This document shows, piece after piece, positions 24,215 to 29,685 of a stretch of DNA of 29,685 nucleotides. The stretch's first letter is position 1. Every line of letters starts with the position of its first letter. The stretch is from an uncultured Oscillospiraceae bacterium (GTDB taxonomy: Bacteria > Bacillota > Clostridia > Oscillospirales > Acutalibacteraceae), in assembly GCA_900539855.1 (NCBI GenBank), contig UQDO01000028.1, positions 1-29,685 on the forward strand. The letters run 5' to 3'. The position numbers and the translations under genes are program-made. The notes beneath the pieces are model-generated. The model was not told the origin of the DNA. It saw only the letters and a list, made by a program, of their open reading frames with translations, and did not search any database.

Positions 24215-24291
24215 GCGTTTGTAGCTCAACTGGATAGAGCAACTGCCTTCTAAGCAGTAGGTCGGGGGTTCGAGTCCCTCCAAGCGCACCA
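24215..24291 (+). tRNA. tRNA-Arg (anticodon TCT)
   Basis: 77 bases with encoded CCA. Acceptor arm GCGTTTG/CAAGCGC has one G-T pair. The anticodon stem ACTGC/GCAGT encloses CTTCTAA, giving TCT for AGA/AGG codons. T-arm GGGGGTTCGAGTCCCTC. Confidence 0.96.
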
Positions 24292-24325
24292 AAAATCCCG
24301 TTCACGAAAGTGGACGGGATTTTTA
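24291..24325 (+). terminator. Intrinsic terminator after tRNA-Arg
   Basis: A 15-bp stem (24291-24305 with 24310-24324, one G-T pair) with a GAAA tetraloop and a T5 tail. Confidence 0.9.
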
Positions 24326-24405
24326 CTTATTACCTAATCATTCTTACTTTAAAATAAAATTGTCAACGGAGCTTTGGAAAATAACAGGTAATAAGTTCGG
24401 TACAT

Positions 24406-24440
24406 TAAAAGCACTTAGCATAACGCTGAGTGTTTTTTTA
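24406..24440. terminator. Hairpin with T7 tract downstream of the AraC-type gene
   Basis: CACTTAGC (24412-24419) pairs with GCTGAGTG (24425-24432) with one G-T pair; T7 follows on the + strand and a T4 on the - strand. It lies just past the end of the minus-strand regulator gene, so it probably terminates that gene and may also stop read-through from the tRNAs. Confidence 0.6.
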
Positions 24441-24444
24441 GATT

Positions 24445-25237
24445 TCACCGTTCATTCTTTATCAGATTTGCCGGCGACATTCCGAAATATGCTTTAAATG
24501 TCCGGCTGAAGTATGAAATATCGTTGAAGCCTGCATGCTCGGCTACCGCGGTTACGGAAAATTCCCCCGAGCACAGAAGCTCTCTTGCATATGCAAGCCG
24601 CAGGCTCGTGATGTATTCCACCGGCGACACACCGTAGCAGCAGCCAAAGAGTCTGCGCAGATAGGAAACGCTGATACCGCAAAGTGCTGCAAGCTTTTCA
24701 ACGGATATTTTTTCAAAAGTGTAATGATTGCCGATATAGTCAATGGCAGGAAAAATGAGCGTTTTATATTTGCTGCCGTAATAGCTTTTGTGATATTCTT
24801 TTTTTTAGCAGCGAAAGAATCTGATACAGGCTTGAAAAAACCGCGTCTTTATAGCCGGGTCCCTTATTTACCCATGTCCTTTCCGCCGCTTCAAACAGTG
24901 CTCTTATCTTTGCAGGGTTTTTAAGGATTATTTTAAACGGTTCGAACCGCTCATCCGACGATATAAGAAAATTTATCGCAAAAACGCTTTTTGCTGCACC
25001 ATCTGTATGATTTTGCAGAGCCACTGTGTAGCTGCTGCCCTGCGGCATGTAAATAAGATCACCTTTCCTGCAGGTTAAGGTTTTAGTATCTTCAAAGGTA
25101 TAGCTATACACACCGCTGGCGAAAAATGCAAACCCGTGTGACGGACGGTTTTTGTGTACCGTTTCGCCTGTGCCGAATGGGACATGGATAGCCAGTGTCG
25201 GTCCGGTAACATAAAAGTCGGTTTCAAACAGCTTCAT
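24445..25237 (-). pseudogene. AraC family transcriptional regulator, frameshifted
   Basis: The N-terminal part (25237 down to about 24800) is a cupin-like effector domain: MKLFETDFYVTGPTLAIHVP, then RKGDLIYMPQGSSYTVAL. The C-terminal part, in another frame, has the two AraC helix-turn-helix motifs, ending SVTAVAEHAGFNDISYFSRT and FKAYFGMSPANLI. The frames join at a run of eight A on the coding strand (24799-24806). Removing one A gives a continuous reading through LLKKEYHKSYYGSKYK into the DNA-binding domain; as written the protein stops early. It is divergent from the broken glycyl-radical locus, whose regulator it probably was. Alternatives are sequencing error or transcriptional slippage restoring the frame. 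Confidence 0.8.
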
Positions 25238-25355
25238 CGTCTTTTACCTCCACATAAACAGTATACTATTTGTAGCGAATAAGTCATGTGTGGCGTTTTG
25301 TTTATTCCGTTTTGCCCGACTGCGTGGTACAGTATCGGTAAAGGAGTGGTTGGGT

Positions 25356-25649
25356 GTGCTGATAAATAAGACCGACAGAAAATTTATCGAGAATAAATAT
25401 CACCGCAAGGATGAGCCGTTTAATCCTTTGAACAGAATGGAGTATCACTGCATCGGCTATGACGAAGGCACCGGCAAGGATGATGAGGAGATATTCGCCG
25501 GCTTAAAGGAATTGCAGCCTATACTTTGCACAATGCCGCACCCGGCGGCAAGGGCGACGGCGATAAAATATGTGCTGGAAAATGAGAGGCTTTGTGCCGC
25601 GGTCGGCGATCGACGCGGTCATGCCGTTCACAGATACGTTTCTGTATGA
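25356..25649 (+). pseudogene. N-terminal remnant of a probable glycyl-radical enzyme, truncated
   Basis: Reading from a GTG at 25356 with AAGGAG nine bases upstream, about 78 residues look like a real N-terminus: LINKTDRKFIENKYHRKDEP, FNPLNRMEYHCIGYDEGTG and PHPAARATAIKYVLENERL. The frame then runs into sequence belonging, in another frame, to an activase, and ends 20 residues later. I assign the glycyl-radical enzyme family mainly from recollection of similar N-termini and from the adjacent activase piece. The catalytic Cys and the Gly-radical loop would lie in the missing part. The family name is tentative; the truncation itself is well supported by the abrupt frame change. Confidence 0.45.
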
Positions 25650-25974
25650 TATCAAGGCTATCGACGAAACGGTGCATATCAACTGTACGGGACGTTCCAA
25701 CCGGCAGATACTTGAAAACCTGCTTTATATCGACGCCTGCGGCAAAAATACCGAGATACGCTATCCGTATGTCCCTGGATTTACGTCCCGTGAGTCAGAA
25801 AAAATAGCCGACTTTGTGTCAGGGCTTAAAAATGTTACAGGTGTCCGGGTGCTGCCTTATCACAATTTAGCCGGTTCAAAATATGCCTCGCTCGGTATGA
25901 AAAATACGCTGCCCGGCACATTGCCGGACAGCGTGGATATAGAGCATGTGAAAGCGCTTTTTAAAAAATGTTGA
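25588..25974 (+). pseudogene. C-terminal remnant of a glycyl-radical enzyme activase (radical SAM)
   Basis: From about 25588, in a different frame from the preceding fragment, the sequence reads GFVPRSAIDAVMPFTDTFLY, then DIKAIDETVHINCTG, IRYPYVPGFTSRESEKIADF and VRVLPYHNLAGSKYASLGM. These are characteristic of the C-terminal two fifths of pyruvate formate-lyase-activating-type enzymes. The radical SAM CxxxCxxC motif and the ferredoxin-like insert, which lie in the N-terminal part, are missing. An internal deletion has probably fused the start of the glycyl-radical enzyme gene to the end of the activase gene. Confidence 0.8.
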
Positions 25975-26007
25975 TCTGTCGTATTTTCGGATCATTTATG
26001 GATTAAA

Positions 26008-26727
26008 TCAGTTCCGTTCAGCAGCAACTTTTGTCTGCAGTTCAAAGAGTGCGGCAAAGCGCGGAAGCGTCGCCTGAAAATCAAATGCTTTGTCAAGCAG
26101 GTTTGAAAAAAATCCGATCACCGTACCGTTTAAAAGTGCCATAACAAGAGTGCCCCAGCCGATGCCCCTGATTTCTCCGAAAAATGCAAATGTCATGATC
26201 ACGCTTGCTGTAAGGCAGGAGAGATCAACTATAGTTTTTAAAACAGAGAGCTTTATGCCGTATTTGGAGGAAACGGCTTTCACAAAAAAATCGTACACCT
26301 GCGGAAAAAGATAGGTCTTGAAGAACAGTGCAACAGAAAATGATGTGAGTATCATGCCGATAATAAACATCGCAATACGAAGCGGCAGGTTCATACTTCC
26401 GGGCGGCGTGACCGACGGATCGAAAAACGGAATTTTCCTCCACAGATCAAGAACCAATCCGTAGATAAGACATGTTCCGAACGAGAAAAGGTAAGAGATT
26501 CTGAATTTTTTAAGAACAACGCAAAGCAAGGCAAACACACACGCCTGAACAACATATTCGGCTTGACCAAAGCTCAAAATGCTTGTTTTAAGGCTTAAAA
26601 GATAAGCCGGTGCAACAATCATTGAAATTCCGAAATCGGCGGCGGAAAGAATTGCGACCGCAAGTGACAGCAGGATGATTGCGGAAAAATAGGCGACCTC
26701 ACCTGATATTTTAATTTTTCGGCTCAT
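26008..26727 (-). CDS. YczE/YitT-like integral membrane protein
   Basis: About 239 residues from ATG 26727. Roughly five hydrophobic segments are visible, including VAYFSAIILLSLAVAILSAA, VVQACVFALLCVVL, RIAMFIIGMILTSFSVALFF and LSCLTASVIMTFAFFGEI. The pattern ADFGISMIVAPAYLLSL and the later GWGTLVMALLNGTVIGFFS fits the YczE/YyaS/YitT group of uncharacterised Firmicute membrane proteins. The ribosome binding site (AAAGGA) is rather far (about 14 bases) from the ATG, so the start is not certain. It follows the nitroreductase after 31 bases and is likely cotranscribed. Function unknown. Confidence 0.75.
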   Translation of the reverse strand: MSRKIKISGEVAYFSAIILLSLAVAILSAADFGISMIVAPAYLLSLKTSILSFGQAEYVVQACVFALLCVVLKKFRISYLFSFGTCLIYGLVLDLWRKIPFFDPSVTPPGSMNLPLRIAMFIIGMILTSFSVALFFKTYLFPQVYDFFVKAVSSKYGIKLSVLKTIVDLSCLTASVIMTFAFFGEIRGIGWGTLVMALLNGTVIGFFSNLLDKAFDFQATLPRFAALFELQTKVAAERN

Positions 26728-26758
26728 TGTTTTTAAGTACTTCCTTTCTCTCGTCAGT

Positions 26759-27280
26759 CTACACAATCAGTACATAGTTTTCCTTTCGTTTTGCAGGCTC
26801 TCCGGGTTCTGACGCCGGATAGCCGAGTGCTATACTGCCGACTCCGCGAAGTGTTTTAGGAAGCCCCCATTCACGCAGGAGAGCCTTGCCGTTTTCGCTG
26901 TCGAAAATCTCACGTTCTCTGTGTACCCAGACAGAGCCGAGTCCGAGCGATGCGGCGGCGAGCATCATATTCTCAAGCACACAGCTGCCGTCCTCAACAA
27001 AGGTGCCGGCATCCCCCTCGGCAAGAACGAGAATAATTACGGGAGCGCCGTAGTATGGATCGGTGTTCCTTCCCATAACCTCGGCATTGAGTCTGGCAAG
27101 CTCATTACGATATTTTTCGGTTGTGACGGCTATAATTGTCGGCGATTGCCGTCCTCCGCCTGTTGGGGCATAAGTCCCGGCTTCGCATATTTCCATTAGC
27201 AGATCCTGCGGCACGGCGTCCTTCTTGTAGGCACGAATGCTCCTGCGTGACTTGATTGTTTCCAGTACTTCGTTTGCCAT
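26759..27280 (-). CDS. Nitroreductase family protein (FMN-dependent)
   Basis: 173 residues from ATG 27280, with a perfect AGGAGG upstream. The N-terminal SRRSIRAYKKDAVP, AGTYAPTGGGRQSP (FMN-binding region), VLENMMLAAASLGLGSVW and the C-terminal GYPASEPGEPAKRKENYV are typical of small nitroreductases, which reduce nitro compounds, quinones or flavins using NAD(P)H. The protein is cytoplasmic and likely dimeric. It has its own sigma-A promoter, and a terminator hairpin lies directly before the ribosome binding site, suggesting regulated read-through. Confidence 0.93.
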   Translation of the reverse strand: MANEVLETIKSRRSIRAYKKDAVPQDLLMEICEAGTYAPTGGGRQSPTIIAVTTEKYRNELARLNAEVMGRNTDPYYGAPVIILVLAEGDAGTFVEDGSCVLENMMLAAASLGLGSVWVHREREIFDSENGKALLREWGLPKTLRGVGSIALGYPASEPGEPAKRKENYVLIV

Positions 27281-27289
27281 AAAAAACCT

Positions 27290-27340
27290 CCTATGAAAAA
27301 ACGCCATACACCCGGAATTTACGGATGTATGGCGAAAAAT
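27290..27340 (-). promoter_or_regulatory. Leader terminator/attenuator of the nitroreductase gene
   Basis: On the minus strand CGCCATACA (27334-27326 region) pairs with TGTATGGCG, with inner CCG/CGG pairs, and a T6 tract follows, ending a few bases before AGGAGG. It lies about 40-80 bases downstream of the predicted start point. An upstream leader segment, AGTATGGAT (about 27358-27350), could pair with CCATAC of the stem and act as an antiterminator. No known riboswitch is recognised. Confidence 0.6.
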
Positions 27341-27382
27341 GAGCTTGGCACTCAGAAAAATCCATACTGATTTTGTAACTGC

Positions 27383-27411
27383 AGTATAACATAGTTGGAA
27401 TTAAAATGCAA
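27383..27411 (-). promoter_or_regulatory. Sigma-A promoter of the nitroreductase operon
   Basis: On the minus strand TTGCAT (27411-27406), a 17-base spacer and TATACT (27388-27383) with TG near the -10. The predicted start is near 27376, about 96 bases before the nitroreductase ATG. Confidence 0.75.
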
Positions 27412-27464
27412 TAATAAAATAGTTTACTATTGATTACTTCCATAAAATCAATATTATAAGCATT

Positions 27465-27644
27465 TCAGACAGCATTTTCAGTCACCACCAAGTATGTATT
27501 TACTGCATAGATATTCCGCTTCGGTATATTAAACATATTCAGAACTATCTGCGCCGCAGAGCCATAGTCTGTGGCCTCCACAACGATTTTACATATGTTT
27601 CCGCTGCAATTTTCAAGCGGAAAATACTTAACTTCAATTTTCAT
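27465..27644 (-). CDS. Small conserved-looking protein of unknown function (59 residues)
   Basis: An excellent AGGAGG lies before the ATG at 27644. The protein begins MKIEVKYFPLENCSGNICKI and continues VVEATDYGSAAQIVLNMFNI, ending in TYLVVTENAV. It is soluble, with two cysteines (residues 13 and 18) and a beta-alpha-beta look. I recognise no family. It lies upstream of the nitroreductase on the same strand but is separated from it by that gene's own promoter. The strong ribosome binding site and sensible composition support it being real. Confidence 0.6.
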   Translation of the reverse strand: MKIEVKYFPLENCSGNICKIVVEATDYGSAAQIVLNMFNIPKRNIYAVNTYLVVTENAV

Positions 27645-28056
27645 TTGTTATTCCTCCTGATTAGCTGTAAAAGCAGAATAACACAATCAATGTGACAAAA
27701 TTGGTACATGAAATCAAATCACAAAAAAGGATTTAGTATTGATTTTTTAGAGGTGATATTTCTCCAAAAATTTAAAAAAGTGCGTCAACCGTATGTTGAC
27801 GCACAAAAAGTTGCTCGGCTTTGGGGAGCCTTTTTAGTGCTGAAACCGCCACAATTTCTGCCACAAAAACGCCCTGAAATCAGGTGAAAACAGGAGAAAA
27901 AACGGCAAAGCAAGAGTCTGACCGAATAACTCGAAAAACAAAACAGTCCGCAAACCCTTAAAAACGGAGATATGCACCCCACGACACGCTCCGCGTGCCT
28001 CGGCTTCGATAAAAAATAAAACAAAAAAGCAGAGCACCGTTTCGGTGCTCTGCTTT
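27645..28056. other. Gene-poor stretch between the 59-residue gene and tRNA-Trp
   Basis: No convincing gene is present. The region holds a 10-bp perfect hairpin at 27781-27805 with a T6 tail on the minus strand, a GGCT/AGCC mini-hairpin near 27819-27832, a CACGC/GCGTG hairpin near 27985-27998, and the tRNA-Trp terminator at 28021-28057. Minus-strand open frames run out of the tRNA gene and look spurious. It could be a decayed gene or an untranslated RNA; the sequence does not decide. Confidence 0.5.
27775..27805 (-). terminator. Intrinsic terminator in the gap downstream of tRNA-Trp
   Basis: A perfect 10-bp stem, GTGCGTCAAC (27781-27790) with GTTGACGCAC (27796-27805), a five-base loop and T6 on the minus strand. 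It follows about 250 bases after tRNA-Trp with no gene between. Confidence 0.75.
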
Positions 28057-28057
28057 T
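28021..28057 (-). terminator. Intrinsic terminator of tRNA-Trp
   Basis: A 15-bp stem with a three-base loop (28025-28039 with 28043-28057), which overlaps the last base of the tRNA, then T6 on the minus strand. Confidence 0.88.
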
Positions 28058-28132
28058 GGCAGGGGCAGAAGGGATCGAACCCTCGGCACGCGGTTTTGGA
28101 GACCGCTGCTCTACCATCTGAGCTATACCCCT
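28057..28132 (-). tRNA. tRNA-Trp (anticodon CCA)
   Basis: 76 bases with encoded CCA. Acceptor AGGGGTA/TGCCCCT, D-arm AGCTCAGATGGTAGAGC, anticodon stem GCGGT/ACCGC around CTCCAAA giving CCA, T-arm GAGGGTTCGATCCCTTC. Confidence 0.96.
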
Positions 28133-28133
28133 A

Positions 28134-28163
28134 TATAAAAAAACGGAACTAACGTCCGTTTTT
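28134..28163 (-). terminator. Hairpin with T7 between the CAT-anticodon tRNA and tRNA-Trp
   Basis: Stem AAAAACGGA/TCCGTTTTT (28139-28147 with 28155-28163) and T7 on the minus strand, ending a few bases before tRNA-Trp. No promoter fits between it and tRNA-Trp, so tRNA-Trp must depend on read-through. Confidence 0.65.
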
Positions 28164-28173
28164 AAAATCGATG

Positions 28174-28250
28174 TGGTGGGCCTTCAGGGGTTCGAACCCG
28201 GGACCTACCGGTTATGAGCCGGTTGCTCTGACCAACTGAGCTAAAGGCCC
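28174..28250 (-). tRNA. tRNA with CAT anticodon (Met, or Ile2)
   Basis: 77 bases with encoded CCA. Acceptor GGGCCTT/GAGGCCC-type arm (complement AAGGCCC), D-arm AGCTCAGTTGGTCAGAGC, anticodon stem ACCGG/CCGGT around CTCATAA. It is not the initiator type, since the acceptor's first pair is matched. Elongator Met and lysidine-modified Ile2 cannot be told apart safely by eye. Confidence 0.93.
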
Positions 28251-28274
28251 ACATCGTGCGCATCGCGCTTAATT

Positions 28275-28302
28275 ATTATAGCATAAAAACTTTTTTTGTC
28301 AA
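28275..28302 (-). promoter_or_regulatory. Sigma-A promoter of the CAT-tRNA/tRNA-Trp pair
   Basis: On the minus strand TTGACA (28302-28297), a 16-base spacer rich in A and T, and TATAAT (28280-28275). Both hexamers are consensus. The predicted start lies about 18 bases before the first tRNA. Confidence 0.88.
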
Positions 28303-28519
28303 CAATAAATTTTCATTTATTTGTATTTTTTTTGCAAGCGTATAAAACGGCAGAATTTTAGCGGTTTTCCGACAAAGCGATGCCGTTTCGGTATTACGTA
28401 GTTTACAGTCTAAAGGCACTGCTTTGCCGGTGGGAGTTGCGACCTTGTTATTTTTGCTGCAGCAGCTTTTGTCAGACCAAAGCCGCAAGATTTATAAAGT
28501 CAGACAGGCATATTACGAA

Positions 28520-29434
28520 TCATTGGTCTTGAGGTGTATAGAACAGCTGAACAGCTGCCAATCCGTGACGCCCTAAATCGTCTGTGTAATCCACAAATGC
28601 AATGGCGACTGTTGTAAAGCTTTTATTCAGCATATTTTCTCTGTGACCTTTAGAATTATAAAGATTATTCATAAGTGTCGTGACATGACCGGTGCAGTCA
28701 TCCTTTAATCTTGTGCTTACCAGCATTGCTAAGTTTTCGCCCATGTAGGAGCCCTTCGGATATCCGTATTGCTCAAACACGGTAAACGGATCGCTCCATT
28801 TGCCGTTATAGAAACGGTAATGTGGATCCGGTCCGAATCCGACACCTTCATTCTTGTAATACTCGCTTGACTCAGCCGCTCTTATTTTGGCGTACTGATA
28901 TATTTCGCTGTTCCATTCAAGCGGAGCAAGACCAGATTCCGCCCTGATTTCATTCAGCCGCCTGAACATTTCCTGCTCGTATTTTGTCACGTCAAAGGAT
29001 GAAGGGGTGTTGCTTTCAAGTTTTTTTATTGCTTTACCTTTGCTTAAAAGCTTACCGCAGTCCTTGCAATATGTATCGCCGGTATAACCTTCCGCTGACT
29101 CGGTGGCATCCTTTTTGCCTCTGATTTCAGTGCTTTTGTGCTCGCAGACGGCAGTAGACTGAGCAGATTCCTGTACTTCAGTCTGAGTGCTGTTATGTTC
29201 TTCAGATGCCGGCTCATGACTTTCGGATGCGCTTTCATTTTCCGATGCAGAATCCGGGTGAGAGGTGCTGTCTGAGCCTGAATCAGCCTGCGAAACGTCA
29301 TTAGAAATATCAGCCGATAAGGATGTGTCCGTGTTCCGGGAACCGTGGCTGTTGTTTGCGCGGCGTTTGCCGCAGGATGAAAAAGAAAGAATAACGGCTA
29401 ACGCCAATATAATACTTAAATATCTGATCTTCAT
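28520..29434 (-). CDS. CAP/SCP-domain lipoprotein
   Basis: 304 residues from ATG 29434 with GGAGG upstream; a longer in-frame start is rejected because the signal peptide begins here. The N-terminus MKIRYLSIILALAVILSFSS is followed by Cys21, a probable lipobox (Phe at -3 is less common). A Ser/Asp/Glu-rich linker (about 25-95) leads to a zinc-ribbon-like segment CEHKSTEI...YCKDCG (about 96-140), common in Clostridia surface proteins. The C-terminal CAP domain (about 150-304) has EMFRRLNEIRAESGLAPLEW, GENLAMLV and SKGHRENML with the conserved His and Glu. CAP proteins are extracellular with varied roles. Function here unknown. Confidence 0.9.
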   Translation of the reverse strand: MKIRYLSIILALAVILSFSSCGKRRANNSHGSRNTDTSLSADISNDVSQADSGSDSTSHPDSASENESASESHEPASEEHNSTQTEVQESAQSTAVCEHKSTEIRGKKDATESAEGYTGDTYCKDCGKLLSKGKAIKKLESNTPSSFDVTKYEQEMFRRLNEIRAESGLAPLEWNSEIYQYAKIRAAESSEYYKNEGVGFGPDPHYRFYNGKWSDPFTVFEQYGYPKGSYMGENLAMLVSTRLKDDCTGHVTTLMNNLYNSKGHRENMLNKSFTTVAIAFVDYTDDLGRHGLAAVQLFYTPQDQ

Positions 29435-29467
29435 AGATATTCCTCCACAAATTCTATCGTGCAAATA

Positions 29468-29514
29468 AAGGCATCGCCTTTGAGGGCTGCTGTGCCGCAC
29501 ATAAACCGATGCCT
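29468..29514 (-). promoter_or_regulatory. Structured leader of the CAP lipoprotein gene
   Basis: AGGCATCG (29469-29476) pairs with CGATGCCT (29507-29514), closing a 30-base loop that contains a further GGCTGC/GCGGCA-type interaction. On the minus strand the stem is followed by TTTATTT. It may be a weak attenuator; no known riboswitch is recognised. Confidence 0.35.
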
Positions 29515-29548
29515 CGTTTTCGATTACACAAAGCGCGAGGCTATTAAC

Positions 29549-29576
29549 ATTATAGCACTGCCGCGCTTTAAATCAA
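29549..29576 (-). promoter_or_regulatory. Sigma-A promoter of the CAP lipoprotein gene
   Basis: On the minus strand TTGATT (29576-29571), a 16-base spacer ending in TGC and a consensus TATAAT (29554-29549), an extended -10. The predicted start near 29542 gives a leader of about 108 bases. Confidence 0.75.
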
Positions 29577-29630
29577 TATATTTCATGTTAAAAAATTCTT
29601 GGAAAAGACGCGCCAACAAAATTTTCGGCA

Positions 29631-29683
29631 TGTATGTGTTAAAATGATGTGACCCAATAAAAAGAGAAGTTAACTTCCAAATA
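29631..29683. repeat. Right copy of the 53-bp terminal inverted repeat
   Basis: Exact reverse complement of bases 1-53. Reading outward it begins TGTATGTGTTAAAATGATGT, as the left copy does. Two further bases (TG) follow to the end of the window. Confidence 0.85.
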
Positions 29684-29685
29684 TG

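Noticed and set aside
24412..24432. Sequence CACTTAGC-ATAAC-GCTGAGTG resembling the TTAGC-N4-GCTAA operator
   Set aside because: The spacer is five bases and one arm is changed (GCTGA); with the T7 tract it is better explained as a terminator hairpin.
27785..28117. Minus-strand open frame of about 110 codons overlapping tRNA-Trp
   Set aside because: Its first part is a translation of the tRNA gene itself (the familiar GSIPSAPA pattern), the rest has Cys/Phe-rich composition unlike a protein, and no ribosome binding site precedes it.
28276..28488. Minus-strand open frame of about 70 codons upstream of the CAT-anticodon tRNA
   Set aside because: It runs through the consensus tRNA promoter, and it has poor protein-like composition.
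29434..29542. c-di-GMP or other known riboswitch in the CAP lipoprotein leader
   Set aside because: None of the conserved core sequences of the known classes could be found.
29459..29647. Plus-strand open frame of about 62 codons at the right end
   Set aside because: It lies across the CAP gene promoter and leader and into the terminal repeat, and no ribosome binding site precedes it.

Overview
The window looks like a chromosomal segment of a spore-forming anaerobic Clostridium-class Firmicute, probably a gut Oscillospiraceae/Ruminococcaceae relative. The evidence is the gene order yicC-remA-gmk-rpoZ-priA-def-fmt-rsmB-rlmN-stp-prkC-rsgA-thiN followed by a spoVM-like gene, a SipL-type DUF3794/LysM spore protein, and Clostridia-typical families (DUF3793, DUF2325, FeoB-associated Cys-rich protein). 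No plasmid, phage or complete insertion-sequence genes were seen. The first 53 bases recur inverted at the extreme right end, so both ends probably run into copies of one dispersed repeat.

Left third (1-13085, + strand): a housekeeping operon starting at a clear sigma-A promoter (84-112), with genes packed closely and often overlapping. It covers nucleotide metabolism (gmk), transcription (rpoZ), replication restart (priA), formyl-Met processing (def, fmt), rRNA/tRNA methylation (rsmB, rlmN), a PP2C phosphatase/PASTA kinase pair, ribosome assembly (rsgA) and thiamine pyrophosphate synthesis (thiN). Two very small genes follow, a 50-residue membrane protein and a 30-residue SpoVM-like peptide, then an intrinsic terminator. 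SipL (13147-14676) follows, so two factors of the spore-coat basement layer sit side by side.

Middle (14680-22480, - strand): what appears to be one metal-responsive island of three operons: DUF2325-DUF3793; an MacB/FtsX-type ABC exporter with a small CxxC heavy-metal-binding protein; and feoA-feoA-feoB plus a Cys-rich FeoB-associated peptide. All three carry the same palindrome TTAGC-N4-GCTAA upstream of the first gene. The feo operon has two copies just downstream of a near-perfect sigma-A promoter. This shared operator suggests a common (probably ferrous iron, DtxR-like) regulon linking iron uptake with an uncharacterised exporter and two uncharacterised proteins. It is the best candidate in the window for an undescribed system.

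Right third (22530-29685): a MATE transporter, tRNA-Gly and tRNA-Arg, a frameshifted AraC-type regulator, a decayed locus in which the start of a probable glycyl-radical enzyme is joined to the end of its activase, a YczE-like membrane protein with a nitroreductase (whose leader contains a terminator just before the ribosome binding site), a 59-residue unknown protein, tRNA-Trp and a CAT-anticodon tRNA, and a CAP-domain lipoprotein.
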